This document shows, in pieces, positions 1-13,100 of a stretch of DNA of 64,000 nt. Location: contig NC_088300.1 in assembly GCF_032854445.1 (NCBI RefSeq), forward strand, positions 3,906,001 to 3,970,000. The letters run 5' to 3'. The number at the start of each line of letters is the position of its first letter. Position 1 is the first letter of the stretch. The notes under the pieces are model-generated. The model saw only the letters and a list, made by a program, of their open reading frames with translations. It was not told where the DNA came from and searched no databases. The DNA comes from Liolophura sinensis. Taxonomy: Eukaryota > Mollusca > Polyplacophora > Chitonida > Chitonidae. The position numbers were made by a program, and so were the translations under genes.

Positions 1-2940
1 GCTTAAATGAATGAGGTATTGCAATTAACTGTTGTACACATACAGCTGTGCTTTAGATTCTATGCCAATGCATCACTGTTGAACTAGATGTACAGAGGGC
101 CTCCGGTATCGTAGATCAAATGTTGTGCTTTCAACAGACTGAATTTGTATAGCAGTTTGTGTAGTATTTTGTTCAGCAAGGAATTCGGTAAACTTTGCAA
201 TAATAGACCATTAATTTGCGGAAATGATGTTGACATTTACTAACTGTATACAGCGTATATCGCAATGGGCCTACAAAATTATACACCCAGTTCTGCTCAC
301 AGTGTGTTCCGAGACCTGTGGCAATAAGCCGGATGCAACGCGCATGTCTTCCACTTCCACTATGATGGTATTGTCATGATAGGATACAGTCAACGCCGTG
401 GTAAGGAAATTGTTTTATAAATGACATTGCACCTGCATGTTATTACATTTCAGCAATTATTACTTAATTCCGCCCAGGAAACTATGTGGTTTCGCCGGTG
501 TCTCTCCCTAAGATTATAGTACTTCGTTTCTTGTTTACTTGCACACTCTCTTCTATGGAAAAGAAGCTGTAAGAATGAAGTAAGTGTCGGTAAAAAGACC
601 ATTGAAAACTGAATCTGAGAATACCTAAACTTATTTTTTTCGGATTTCCCTGAAAAAACAGTTCATAGTTTAAAGGGTTTATTTGAATAATACCCAGATG
701 ATCACCGTGCTGTTAGAATTCGGTCCTCGCGCCATTGAATCTGCATCACCTAAATTAATCGAAAACGGTATAGTTTATTTCTTGCAATATATGCTTTCGT
801 TGACATCAGTATTAATTTAACTTACAAGTATGTATGACACCAGATCGTTTCAGGTGTATTTTATTACTCCATAAAAACGTTATGAATATTCGTACATGTA
901 CCCATCCACATAGGGTATACAATCCAGTGTTAAAGTCATTGCAGTTAAGACAGACTTCTGTATATACAGTGCTGCATATATACAGGCTAACTTTCTAGAC
1001 ATAAAACTCACATGCTTATCGGCGTCTTTTGTAACAAGGGTTTATTTTATCTCCACCTGTCATCTTTTTTATTTCGTAAATACAAATATCGGTCAGTGTG
1101 TCTCAGCTGTTCGGTAGATAGCAGGTCAGATCCCCCGGGGCCATCCTGTAGAGATGGGGAAAGAGCTAGATGTCCTTGGCCCCTTGTCTCTGTGGCAAGG
1201 ATTCGCTTGAGCGACTAGAACCAGTGATCGTGATAAAGCCTGTTAAACTGCTGGCTGCTCTCACTCAAGTGTGTGTATGTCAACCTGTCGTTCAGATGCC
1301 ATCAACATTGTTCCCTTCCGCGGCTTCTTCTCTCAGCTCTACTGTTTAAACATCTACCTGTTGAAAGTTGCAACTTGTTTCCCGATTTTCCGACCCATTC
1401 AAAAAACCATGGCTTAAAGGTAAGATTTCAGTCAGAGAGATCTGTCTGTGGCCACCATCATCTCTTTCCAGTAGTAAGCTTTCACTGGCGGCATTCCGTC
1501 ATCAGACGTAGCCATATACCCGTGTTAACCCTGTACAGTGTTACCTGTATGTCATTTGACACCAGGAATTTTTATGTTTGCCTAGTACTTGATCCTGCAT
1601 AGACAGCTTTTTAATTTTCGAAGATTTAACACATTATCGCAAAGCGGTACCGAAAAAAGTTGGTCTGAACTATGATAGCATGCAGCACGTACAAAGCTAT
1701 ATACCCTGCATGTATAAGCATGGATAGGTCAGGTTTCATGGCCAGAATCAGTTGCATGGTCGCTGCCCGGTAGATGTGCCCTTTTTGTGCATTAAATTGC
1801 CCAGGTTTTATGAATTCATGCATAGACCTTTATTTTATAAAACTTCACCAATGCCTAAGGCTATGGGGCTACTTTAGTGTAGAAGCCTATAGCTTTGACC
1901 TTTATATATGTCTTTAACAGGTTCTTCAAGCTTTTGAAAGAAAGCCCTGCTTCTGCTGGCAAAACATTACGATTAACATAGGGAGCTTGTCAACGTTGTA
2001 AACTGCAGCGTAGAAGATATACACGATATAGTAGATATCCATGGCTATCCAGTCATATTTACGCTCCATTTACATGCTTATAGTATCCTGACACTACAAT
2101 ACTCAGACACTGGCGTAAACATGAGATGTGATACCTGTACAATTGTTATTGTTGTTGTTGTTGTTGCCTTGAACTGCCGGCTCAAAGTAGGTCTACTTAT
2201 ACATGGCTGAATTTCAATGGCATACATATAGGTCATAAATGAACTTGAAAACCTTTATAGGCTTGTGAGGATGGGACGCCTGATAATTAATGTGAGATGG
2301 TGTATAAATTCATCTAAAACAGCACAGCAATTGCTAGTGTGTGAGATAGTCTTATACAACAGATCTGTGTTTTATATATTTTATACATGTTTCATCGATG
2401 AGCGAATACTACTCACTTCTCATCAACAAATGTCATGACATAACTCTGTGTGGTCAGAACTGAAAAACACATGTATAGTCATATTGTATAGGACGATATA
2501 GTGTGTGATGTTAGTATCTAGTTGTAGCTACGAGATCCTCGTACAGTACATAATATTTCTCACAGAATAACTCCCTATCCATTCATAGACTGGTCTTATA
2601 TGTCGTGTCTAACCCTGCCGAAACTACATGTAATGTGAGCTGGAAGGCGAAGTAAGTTAAAGCGCCGCACACACCTGGATCAGCATACAAGCTTCAGCTG
2701 TAACTGAAAAGTGGGGTAATCAGGGAGCCTAGCAGAGATGGTAAAGATTGCGATTTTGGTTATGTACATGTAAACAGAGGAGTATATCCACTTTGAATGC
2801 CTGCGTGGCGAACTGGATAAGGTCTCCTCCTTTTAGATCTAACTCATTGCAGGAAGTAGGATAACATAGCGCCTACGTTCCTCGAACTGTAGCTTTTCAG
2901 TTCTTCTGTGTTAAGGATATGAATAAAAGTGGTTACAGAG
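1..2940. other. Intergenic DNA, no gene recognised
   Basis: AT-rich sequence with only short, unconvincing reading frames on both strands. The only simple structure noted is a (TTG)n microsatellite at about 2142-2167. A tRNA A-box-like string occurs near 2803-2820 but no convincing B box follows. Confidence 0.5.
2142..2167 (+). repeat. (TTG)n microsatellite
   Basis: About eight tandem TTG triplets, partly interrupted at the left edge. Confidence 0.85.
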
Positions 2941-2943
2941 CTT

Positions 2944-3659
2944 GTGTAACAGTCGGAATACAGCCAGTGTTAGCTGAAATGTGTGCTTAGGGTGGTGTAA
3001 AAGTCGGAATACTGTCAGTGTTAGCTGAAATGTGTGCTTAGGGTTTGCTTAGGGTTGTAGCAGTCGGAAGTAGCCAGTGTTAGCTGAAATGTGTGCTTAG
3101 GGTTGTGTAACAGTCGGAATGCAGCCTGTGTAGCTTAAATGTGAGCTTAGGGTTGTGTAACAGTCGGAATACAGTCAGTGTAAGATGAAATGTGTGCTTA
3201 GGGTTGTCCAAAAGTCGGAATACAGTCAGTGTTAGTTGAAATGTGTGCTTAGGGTTGTGTAACAGTCGAAATGCAGCCAGTGTAGCTGAAATGTGTGCTT
3301 AGAGTTGTGTAACAGTCGGAATAAAGCCAGTGTTAGCTGAAATGTGTGCTTAGAGTTGTGTAACAGTCGGAATACAGCCAGTGTAGCTGAAATGTGTGCT
3401 TAGGGTTATGTAACAGTCGGAATACAGTCAGTGTAGGTTGAAATGTGTGCTTAGGGTTGTGTAACAGTCGAAATGCAGCCAGTGTTAGCTGAAATGTGTG
3501 TTTAGGGTTGTGTAACAGTCGAAATGCAGCCAGTGTTAGCTGAAATGTGTGTTTAGGGTTGTGTAAAAGTCGAAATGCAGCCTGTATTAGCTGAAATGTG
3601 TGCTTAGGGTTGTGTAACAGTCGAAATGCAGCCAGTGTAGCTGAAATGTGTGTTTAGTG
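2944..3659 (+). repeat. ~51-bp minisatellite, about 14 copies
   Basis: Tandem units of about 50-52 bp follow the pattern TGTGTAACAGTCGGAATACAG, CCAGTGTTAGCTGAAATGTG, TGCTTAGGGT. Copies differ by single substitutions (TCGGAAT or TCGAAAT) and by presence or absence of one T in GTGTTAGC. Near 3040-3060 a short internal duplication repeats GCTTAGGGTT. Most units carry one TTAGGG hexamer. No coding role is apparent. Confidence 0.9.
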
Positions 3660-3664
3660 TTACA

Positions 3665-4755
3665 TAGCGTACCGGGAATAGGGAGTGCCTGCACTCATTT
3701 TTGAATGCTGCAATAAAAACATTTCGCTAAAGGATTGAACGCTTTGCACGGATACTTTTAGAACTCTATTGAATATGTATAGGGCTTGATACATTGCCAT
3801 TCACTTTTGAAAGTCTTTTTGGAATGGGCGTAATAGCACAACAAGTCGGTTCCAAGTTTGTAAAAAAACACATCACTATCTGCTGTTACGCTGCAGTGCT
3901 TGCGAACAGCCTCTTTGCTTCACGAACACAACTATATACAGAGACAGTACATGTCAAGAGTGCTTGTTACGGACGCGTTTTACATGGACAATGTTTACTC
4001 TTGTCAAACCATCACCATTGCCGTCACTTCAACACTGAGATAATGAAGGCGATTAACAACTTACGCCTTACCCAAAAACATATTTCAACTTCGCCATTCA
4101 GTGTCATTTAATTAAAACTTTCAACCATTTGTGCAGCGAATGACGTAAGTCTATTTGAAACTTGTCAAGGCAATTGCCGAAAGGTAAAAGGTAAGAATAA
4201 ACTTTTAACGTCAAGGATCGGGACGTGTTTCCTGTTTACTAGACGAAAATATATCTCAATTTAAGGTAATTAAACCCCAGACTTGTTTATACTTCTCAAC
4301 CGTGAGACATCACTTGAGGTACGGCCTGTTGTCAATTTACCGGAGTTAGGGTTTTATTCTAACGGTTCTTGTAAATGCTTAGTGTAGCAAATGACAGGCC
4401 CTCTAGCACCATGCGTGGCTCATGCAGAATTATGTAAAAAAAGGTGCGGTGATGTTAATTGCAATAAATTACACGTTACTGGTTACGCATTCAACCTGTT
4501 AACATGGAATGTCATATTATATAGCGGGATGCACCGCTCTCCTAATGATCTGAACATTCGCGAGAATGGTGCAAGAAAACGACGTATGTCAGCCTTTTAG
4601 CCAATTTGACAAGACTGTCGCCATGTTGAATGACAGCAGAAAGGATTTGAACGACTTAATTGTATATCTATAGAAAAAAACTATAACTGTAGAATGCTGC
4701 TAGCTACCTATTTTCATTAGCTGTTTGTATAAAGTATATGATGAAATATTCTGTA
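3665..4755. other. Intergenic DNA, no gene recognised
   Basis: Two plus-strand reading frames of 105 and 69 codons occur but show no domain, signal peptide, splice context or compositional bias that would support coding. Nothing else was seen. Confidence 0.4.
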
Positions 4756-4756
4756 C

Positions 4757-4962
4757 TTATTTCACTTATTCAACGGCGGCCAGAATTATGATGCAGGAAA
4801 CCTGGCCGAACTCGGGGGGAAACCCACTACCACCCCCCGGGCTTCCGGTCGGAAAGGAAGCCAGCATGAGCTAGACTTGAACTCATAACGGCCGCATTGG
4901 CGAGAGGCTCCTGGATCGTTGCGCTGCGCTTGCACGCTAACCACCTCGGCCGCGGAGGCCCC
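4757..4962 (-). mobile_element. tRNA-derived SINE, MetaSINE-like, minus orientation
   Basis: Read on the minus strand, this begins with a tRNA-like head (GGGGCCTCCGCGGCCGAGG, then GTGGTTAGCG as A box and GAGTTCAAGTC as B box). It continues into a conserved central block (GGGTTTCCCCC, CATAATTCTGGCCGCCG) and ends in the ATAAGTGAAATAT-type tail. The central block resembles the Meta domain described for mollusc SINEs, which is recalled family knowledge. This is one of about a dozen copies or fragments of this family in the window. Confidence 0.8.
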
Positions 4963-5516
4963 GTTATAGTGAACGGTGGCGGTAATGGGATGCAATAAAT
5001 TCATCTGTAGTTAAATAAAAAAAAAATCGTGTCGCATGTTTATGTAGAAATTTTTCTAGAAAGGTGAATATGACATTCCATATACGATGCTATTATAGAA
5101 ATAGCTTGCTCCCATTCACCGCTGCATGTAGGATATTTGGTAATATTTTGGAAGTCCATGGCTAACTTTCCTGACATGTCCAGATAGTCCCTTACACAAT
5201 GTGTAGAGTTCTAGGCCGCCAGACTGATAGAGCCCCGACCTGTCGATCATCCCAAAGGTAAATATTCATCCATAATCATGGAGTTCAACTTCTCCGCTCG
5301 ATAGCTTGACCTTCTCAAAAGTGGCCGCCCATCAAACACCCCATCCGGGTTCCAGGTCCACACATTCCTATTGTTTTCAGTCGCGGGGAGAATCGGCGCC
5401 CACATTATCGGCGAAGGCCGCCCGTTCATATTGGCAATGGTTTTATTTGCGCCTGTCATTCACCCTGCCTGATTTTGTTTTGATTGTGCATGTGTAAGTA
5501 CTTTCTAAGACTAGTT

Positions 5517-5733
5517 GTGGAGGCTTCGTGGTTAGCTTGCAACAGCATCTCAGGAGCCTCTCACTGCTGGCTTCCTCTCCGGTCACACGTGACAACCTGC
5601 GGATGGTCATGGGTTTCACAAGGGTTTTGCCCTTTCCTTCAACCACAATGTTGGCCGCAGTCGCATAAGTGAAATATTCTTCAGGATACGGCGTAAAACA
5701 CAAATCAATTAAATAAATAAATCGTACTACTGT
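5517..5733 (+). mobile_element. tRNA-derived SINE, MetaSINE-like, diverged
   Basis: The head (GGAGGCTTCGTGGTTAGC) is shortened and the B box region is lost. The central block (CAACCTGCGGATGGTCATGG) and tail (AAGTGAAATATTCTTCAGGA, GGCGTAAAACACAAATCA, ATAAATAAAT) are clear. It lies inverted to the copy at 4757-4962, about 550 bp away. Confidence 0.75.
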
Positions 5734-5739
5734 ATTTGA

Positions 5740-6740
5740 ATTAAACGGAAATGTCGACTTACATTTCAATCACATCATCATTTGGAGTTATAGTCTATTT
5801 CTTTTTGCCAGTCGCCTATATTTAGCTGTCGGTAAAATCAGTCATATTCACTACCGAAATTGCCTTTAGTTAGTGACACGTAACAAGACAAGCTCTACAC
5901 ATGGACATGTTGAAGAATGGGGTGGGGGCTAATTTGTTTTACAATGGCTGCACCAACAAACGGTTAGATTATAAGCGACTCGCTAAAAGAAATAGACTAT
6001 ACCTCACTGTTGCTCCTCAGAAAACTCCACATATATGAATTACAGTGTACATTTAGGGCGACTTTTGCTTTTTGTGTAAAAAGAATCAAATTCGCGTTCA
6101 AATAGTCGTACCTGTCGTGAACATGCAGTACAATGAGAAACAATATGTCATGGATAATTAAACATTATTAGTTAATATTTTTTTAGTGTCTTTTTCCTTG
6201 TACACTTACCAAATGCCAGTATTAAGGTTTTGACTTATGTTGTACGTGCAGATCCTGGTAGCTGTTTTTGGTTTGCACAACAATATACCGTGTTCTACAG
6301 ATCACATCTTCATGATGAATACATATGCACGTGGCATGACGGAGGAGTCTTTGCATTAAACAGATGCAATGTTTTGCCTCATGTATTTTTAGCTCTTAGT
6401 GCCAGGTATTTGGAGTGTGTATATGGGCAGAGGAGTGGTTCCCAGGCATGCTCAGTATTTTGCTCAGTGATATTGTTTATGTTGTTTGTCTGGGAGGAAT
6501 ACGCCAAGCCTAGACAGGAATATCTGTGTGCTACTATTGCTGCTTTATATGAAACTGAAATACATGTCTATAATTTGTCAATTTCATCGATATACCGGTA
6601 CATTATCCAATTTCAACATAAGTTATACATGCAACTTACATGTCTGGGAACAGCAAGCATTTCGTCCAAGGCGACAGCCCATATTTATATTACAGAATCA
6701 GTGAACAATGCATGTATAGTCATCAGATACATTATGTAAG
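5740..6740. other. Intergenic DNA, no gene recognised
   Basis: A 169-codon plus-strand frame (6230-6739) has no recognisable domain and an AT-driven, Cys/Tyr/Ile-rich composition typical of chance frames. Nothing else was seen. Confidence 0.35.
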
Positions 6741-6742
6741 TA

Positions 6743-6975
6743 TGCTTGGGGTTTTACTTAGTACTTAACAATTTTTCAGTCAAATGACGACGAGAAGTCA
6801 TCAGGTGTGTACAGACATACATACATTGTCTTCTGGTGGCAAGGCGAGTCCATACCGCCAAAGTGCTGCCGCCAGTGAAGTATCATGCCAAAGACACCAG
6901 ACATAGCGCCAAAACACCGCACCCATTCACATTATACTGACACTGGGCCAGCCAGTTTCCATCCTCCAGCCCTCA
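6743..6975 (-). mobile_element. SINE of a second family, diverged, minus orientation
   Basis: The plus strand starts with GGGGTTTTACTTAGTACTTA, ACAATTTTTCAGTCAAATGA, and later has CATTATACTGACACTGGGCC. This matches the inverted 3' part of the copies at 29016-29328 and 47690-48031 (which end CAGTCATATGA, TTGTTGAGCACGACGTTAAA). The middle is heavily diverged. Confidence 0.6.
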
Positions 6976-6994
6976 CTTCTGAGCACCAAGCAAG

Positions 6995-7919
6995 GAGTCA
7001 ACCAATTTTATGATACTAATTTTATTGCATGGAGCTAAAGGCTCTCTTGCATGACGCCTTTTGGGCGTCAGTGTTACAAAAAATATTGGCTATAACATCG
7101 AAGGTTAGAATTGCTATGGCTGTAATATCATACGCTATTACGCAGATTAAAAGATAGGTTTTTGAAAGCTCTTCTACTATCTTGCTTAGAATTTTAAAAA
7201 AGTTAGTTGTTACTTGTACATTCACAAAGTTTTGAAACAGAAAGACCTTCTTCATTGCCTCTCGAGACCCCTAAAAATAACGACTGGCATACACAGACAC
7301 CTGTGTATTTGTTCAATAGAATTTGACCATCCAACGAAATAACATCCAACGAAATAACATCCAACGAAATAACACCTTTGTCATCGTTTTAAGCGTACAT
7401 TTTGTATCATATGACAGGACTGCCGGTATTTCTTAATTATGTATATGTGTGTACAAAGACTTAAGATGTGGACGAATGTTAAAGACTTTCAAAATTTATG
7501 AAACCTTCACTCACGACAGATTTGGCCTGTAGTCTACGTTTTGTTTTCTGATTGAGGCATTTATGATCTTACGTTATTTTATGAGCTGTAAATTTTGTTT
7601 TCATATAACTTATTTTTGTCAACACTGTAAACGTCTGTATACATATCTTTGTAGGCCTATGAGAATGTGATGGTAATCCTAAAGCTGTCTCATATCTTTT
7701 GGAATTTGAGTTTGTACACTCCTTGTTTTTCGTATGGGCTTCAGAATGGCCTGACGGTTTGAACACTTTAAGTCTTCAGACATCATGCACACCAAAATGA
7801 ATTGTTGTTCATTTTCTTTTCGGGTGTGAAATTTATTTTTTGTATGGAGAAAACTGATTTTTGTCACCAAATTAAGATTATATTCTGTTTATAGATGAAA
7901 CCATAATATTATCATAGAG
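6995..7919. other. Intergenic DNA, no gene recognised
   Basis: It contains only the 15-bp tandem repeat listed separately and short minus-strand frames (up to 77 codons) without recognisable features. Confidence 0.4.
7325..7374 (+). repeat. 15-bp short tandem repeat, about 3 copies
   Basis: The unit ATCCAACGAAATAAC occurs three times head to tail without change. Confidence 0.9.
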
Positions 7920-8165
7920 GTAGCCTCCGTGGCCGCGAGGATTAGCAATCCAGCACGGCGTAGTGAAACAGGAGCCTCCCACCAATGCGGTCACTGTGAG
8001 TTCAAGCCCACGTCATGCTTGCTTCCTATGCCGGGAAGGTCTTGCAGCAGCCTGCGAATGATCGTTGGTTTCCCCCGGGCTCTACACACCATAATGTGAC
8101 CGCCGTCGTATAAGTGAAATATTCTTGAGTATGGCGTAAAACACCACTAAAAACAATAAATAAAT
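7920..8165 (+). mobile_element. tRNA-derived SINE, MetaSINE-like, near full length
   Basis: The tRNA-like head (TAGCCTCCGTGGCCGCGAGG ATTAGCAA) has a B box at GTGAGTTCAAGCCCACG. The central block GGTTTCCCCCGGGCTCT follows, then GCCGTCGTATAAGTGAAATA and the tail GGCGTAAAACACCACT with an AATAAATAAATA end. It is a typical copy of the window's main SINE family. Confidence 0.85.
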
Positions 8166-8236
8166 ATTCTCATAGATAATAGTATGCGTTGTCGTAGTGC
8201 AACAACTACAACTCCTTCAGATGACCGGTCTTTTCG

Positions 8237-8490
8237 TCTTTAGCCACGTCAGAACTCGGTTTAATGTTATGCAAGTGACACCATTGAGTCTTTAACAACG
8301 TCAGAGCTCCCTTTAACGCCATACAAGTGACTTCATTGGGCCTTTTACAACGTCAGAGCACGCTTTAATGTCAAGCAAGTGACATTACTGTGGCTTTAAC
8401 AACGTCAAAGCTCCCTTTCATGCCATTGGACGTCATTTGTTGCGACGTCAGTGCTCCCTTTAATGTCATGTAAGTGGTTCATTTGCTCTT
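8237..8490 (+). repeat. ~52-bp minisatellite, about 5 copies
   Basis: Degenerate units are built on CTTTAACAACGTCAGAGCTC, CCTTTAATGTCATGCAAGTG, ACATTATTG. The last two units carry small deletions. An overlapping minus-strand frame (8405-8608) is a by-product of the repeat. Confidence 0.8.
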
Positions 8491-11344
8491 TATCGGCGCA
8501 ATCAGTCCATATAAGAACCTTGTCTGTAGCTGATGGACAAGTTAAATGACATATATCCTTAAAGTCACCATTTGCCTGAAGGCACCTGTACCATGGCCAG
8601 GTTCTCATGTATTCTTATTAGCTGGCTACTTGGTCATTTGAGCGAGTTCACCTACGCTGAGGGAGAACGTTTTGTTACGATAAGCTATCTGGACACATCA
8701 AGCCGAAAACACATATCTAACTGCAAATAATATTTATATGTAGGCTCTAATGCCGTGTCATTTACAGGAAGCTTTTACCAAATGTCCTACTTTGACAAGA
8801 ATCTCCCATATAAAATGTTCCCACAACCAATGGTGGCAAAATATTTCATTAATAAATATATATCCGAAGAGAACATTGATGGTAGGTCAGTATTTCAGCT
8901 TATATTGATTGTAACTGAGATAATCGAAAAGAATAAGTTTTTAAATTTATTCTGAGATACGCTTGCCCAGAAAAAAAAAACGTAAAAAAAACAAAATCAT
9001 TCTTTGCTCCGAGCGGTATTGGTTATGGTGAAGTCTTTTCATGATGAGACCGCCTACGTTTGGGATGCATATATTTTTTTTTGTATGTAATGTCTAAAAG
9101 CAATTTATTTATTCTAAAGTGCTCAGTGAGATAGCAGCAGTTAGTAAAGACTACAACAGGCTGATGGGTGCATCTGTGTGCTCGGTCAGAACCGTTAGCT
9201 TTTCACATGGTTAATCCATTACAGGTATTGCAATCTCACTAATGTCATCAAAAACTTATTCCGCATACTTTAAAACTGTCTTTTGTTCACGCTTACTCAA
9301 GTACATTTTCAATCTGTATAATATGCGCCAGTGCTTTACTCATATGCGCCTGAATCCCATTCCAATGTGTCGTTGCTTGTGACACGGAGAGTTTCCACAA
9401 GTTGCAAGCACCTTACATGTTATACACATGTTCGTGTGTGGTTTACACTGTAGCTAAAACATAACCACAACACCACCTAAGTACACTGATACAAAACTTC
9501 TGATATGATTGTTGCCATAGACCGAAATGCATATATTACATCACTTAAAACTGGCAAGATGATAAATCTTTGACGTGATCAAACGTTTGGTGGACACAGA
9601 TATGACAGGAGCTGGGACTGACTCGGGACTGTGTTGTGATATGACCAGGAAAAGCTCTTGATATCAACAAACAAATTAACAGTGAAACAAGGAAATAACA
9701 GCAGTCAGTTATATCATCTGTATTCGTGCACGCACAATACCCGTTATGATTTTGGTCTACTTTCACTGATAATATTTCTACTAGTATACATATGTACGTG
9801 TATATTAAAGATGAAACTACAAATGATAAATCTTCCTTTTATTCTGAACACTGATTATATATCAATATTTACTGATGACTTTTTAATTTACTTCGTGTAA
9901 GCAACAAGTCTGACATTTCTATACCACTGGTACACCATGAAGAGACGTGCCAACTCCATAATAGATCTTTCCAAAACAACTGCACACACTGCATTGATTC
10001 TCTTAGTTATGAAGAATATGTAAGAAATAATATATAAATTATAATGGAAGCAAGTATTTATCAAAGATCAACCAGGTATATATATATTATTTTAATTATA
10101 AAGCCTTAATTATAAAATTATTTTACTTATATAATTACACTTGTCGAAACCGCATGTCAATATTGATTAAGAGATCGCTCAACTATACATGCGACCTGAT
10201 ATTTGCTTTAATTTCTGTATACAACCTGTCCATTTATTCAGTTTGCAGAAAACGTGTCACAGTTACTTATCATACTTCGACTGAAAGGCTCATCAGCACC
10301 TCAGAACTAATCATTTATGAATATTCGATTTGTGATTGCAAAGTTACAATTACGGTAAAGATTGCTTGCGTCGGTTGACATGAATACAAAAGAATTAAGC
10401 CTGGTGTTTGCAATTAAAATAGTATGCCAACATTTCCAGGTGAGAGGTTTGCAGGTGTGCCTCGGCGTAAAGTGATATACTCGGTCAGATTTACTGGAGA
10501 ATGAAACATGAACATAATGCAAACTTCAAATGATAGAACGTCCTTTTCATATAAGGCCATATTTCCAAATAATTTCATATGAAGTTTGCATTCTCTTAAG
10601 TTTTCTTCTTGTTTTAACACGTTTAGTGGTTTGGTTAGTGTATGAGGTTATGGATTGACTTATTATAATTAGGTTTAAGCATGCTTTTTCGGAGATTGTG
10701 ACAAAATTTTTGCTATTATTATAGAATAACTCAGTAGCTAAAATTTATAAAGCATACTTCATACTTTAGAATCATTTTAACACTTAAGCTATTACATGTA
10801 CGAGTCTCATATTTATTGGACGACAATTTTTTGAACAGCAAAATTTGATTTGATTATCAAAGCAAGGATTTTTCTGCCCAAAATGCCCATACAGCCTCCT
10901 TAAAGCCATATTAACCTGTTTTATACTGTTACTCAGATTGCTCACTCTATAGCTGACATACCATATATTTTGGTGGCGAAAATTTGATCTGGCAACGATA
11001 TCTGACCAGTGACGTCCTGCAGTCAGGTAACATATCTTGACGACCATTGGTTAGAAGGTCAAACGCTTTTAAATCTCTTTGCCACAGCTGAAGCAATCGT
11101 TCCGCTGTACCTATAGCAATGACCTTTTCTTAGACTACAAAATGTCGATTATCCTACATTGTCGAGAAGCAACTGTGGCGTTTCCCTCTTCACCATGTTT
11201 TATGTGGAGTTTCGCCTGTTTTATTGACACAGGAATTGTGCTGCAGTTTAATTGACCTTAACTGAAGTGCATATCCGGAAAATATAAAACATATCATCAT
11301 TTGTTCTCTCTTACGCACATTACAGCAAGTACCCTTTGTCGTTT

Positions 11345-11405
11345 CTGCATATTAGACAGAAAAGTCTTCACTAAGGCGTTAAACAACAATCAAATAAATA
11401 AATAA
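11345..11405 (+). mobile_element. SINE 3' tail fragment
   Basis: AGTCTTCACTAAGGCGTTAA, ACAACAATCAAATAAATAAA resembles the 3' ends of the tRNA-derived SINEs here (GGCGTAAAACACCAATCA plus ATAAATA). Only the tail is preserved. Confidence 0.45.
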
Positions 11406-12984
11406 ATTTAATTATAGGCATGATCTTGGAAGCGGTGTTCTTTACGATTACGACTTGCACTTTTATATTTCACCTTGCATGATACATACCAGTATCTATT
11501 AAGAACAGCAGACTGCTTCGGTGGCCTAATACCTCGAAGTCAGGAGACCTGGATAGCACCGTGAAGACCAACAGAGACAGAGTTACCAATTAAGTCGATA
11601 GCAGTTTCGGTAACTGGTGTCGTCCTCGATCAAAACATATTACTCCGCTCAATACCCAGCATGCCGCGGATTTTTAATAAATATGAAGTGGCCGGAGGCT
11701 ATGATATCTCGCCTTCGAAACGGGTCTTTTGCAGTTTCACATTATGAATTAGACAAAGAGTTTGAATTCATTTTCTGTGCAAAGGATATGAACTATCTTC
11801 ATATCCATATGTAGAGTTGTGCTGTTAAGCGTCAGAACTGAACAGCTGAATACAGACGACTGGCTAAAAGACACATACACAACAGACACAAGGAAGTCAG
11901 GCTGTCGTGAACAATGTTGCTAGAGCTTGTATACAACTCGAATCCCTCGAAATGTCGAATTAGATACATGGCCATCAAGTTGTCTTAAACAGTTAAGATT
12001 ATATGCTTCAGGTACCAAATAAAACTGATTAGAAACCTGACCAACAGTGATGCTTATGCACGCTCTGACTTATGTTTTTAGTAAATCCTAATAGATAATA
12101 GTGGAATTAAAAAGTGATGTGTACATAACTTATGATGGCTGGATAATAAGCCTTAACATAGAGAAGGCGTCACAGAACTGCATAACTAGACAGTGTGCAT
12201 TCCATATACTGATATGATTTCTCTCTACCATGTTGTTTTTGACCTGTTTACAATGTTTTACCATGACTCATTTGATCTACCCTAATGTTTTGATTCATAT
12301 GAATGTCACACGTGAACATAGTAAATGTCAATGAGATATCCTTACTTCGACAGCTCTATTCATGTGACTCCAGAATATAAATAAATGATGTCCGATCGGC
12401 AGCATATTCCTATAATATCATGGCGACGGACATGGCGGGTAAGGATGACTGAACGAATGGGGATTAACGCCCTGTAACGACGGTAGATCGTCCATATCAT
12501 TTGGCGAAAGGCACGACGGGTAATATGAATCCTACAGTTAGTGGCAGCATGAGGGCAATTACCACACGCCGTGCGAGTGAGAAGGAATGACGACAAGATT
12601 TGTACCATTACGGGACAACTTTAACACGTCATTTTAGTGTGCTATACAGGCCGAACGACGATTCGATATTTTCTCAAGGTCTACGTGAAAAAAAGAGGCA
12701 TTCTTCTTGCCTTTACGAGAATCCGTCCGAATTTCTTACTTGATATACTTTCGTAGCTCTTTTTTAGCCAACTTTTCGTAGTTTATGCTGAACGTTGTTT
12801 TGGAAATTGTGGGTTAACTACGGTGGCGTGTTAGTGCCATCCAGTTCCATTTGAATTTTTGGGCTGTTTTATATATACTTGCTCGTTAGACGGCTTGTCA
12901 AGCTGTTTGCTCAGTAAAGATAGTTAATCAGTTTACACAGAAAATAACCTTTTAGCGAAGAAAATTCTTTTTCACATTCGTAGT

Positions 12985-13100
12985 CATGTTTTTCACATAG
13001 GACATCATTTTTACGAGGAAATTATATTTTTTACATAGGAAATCATTTTTACGAGGAAATTATTTTTTTTCAGAGAAAATTGTTTACAAAGGAAAAATGT
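12985..13100 (+). repeat. Short degenerate tandem repeat
   Basis: ATTTTTACGAGGAAATTAT occurs twice with related T-rich pieces around it (unit about 35-40 bp). It is low-complexity sequence. Confidence 0.55.

Noticed and set aside
2944-3659. Interstitial telomere
   Set aside because: TTAGGG occurs once per 51-bp unit and not in tandem.
6230-6739. 169-codon plus-strand frame
   Set aside because: No domain, signal or splice context. Composition follows the AT-rich, Cys/Tyr/Ile-heavy bias of chance frames.
7920-8165. tRNA gene
   Set aside because: A and B boxes are recognisable but stems do not fold as a tRNA, and the same sequence recurs as a SINE.
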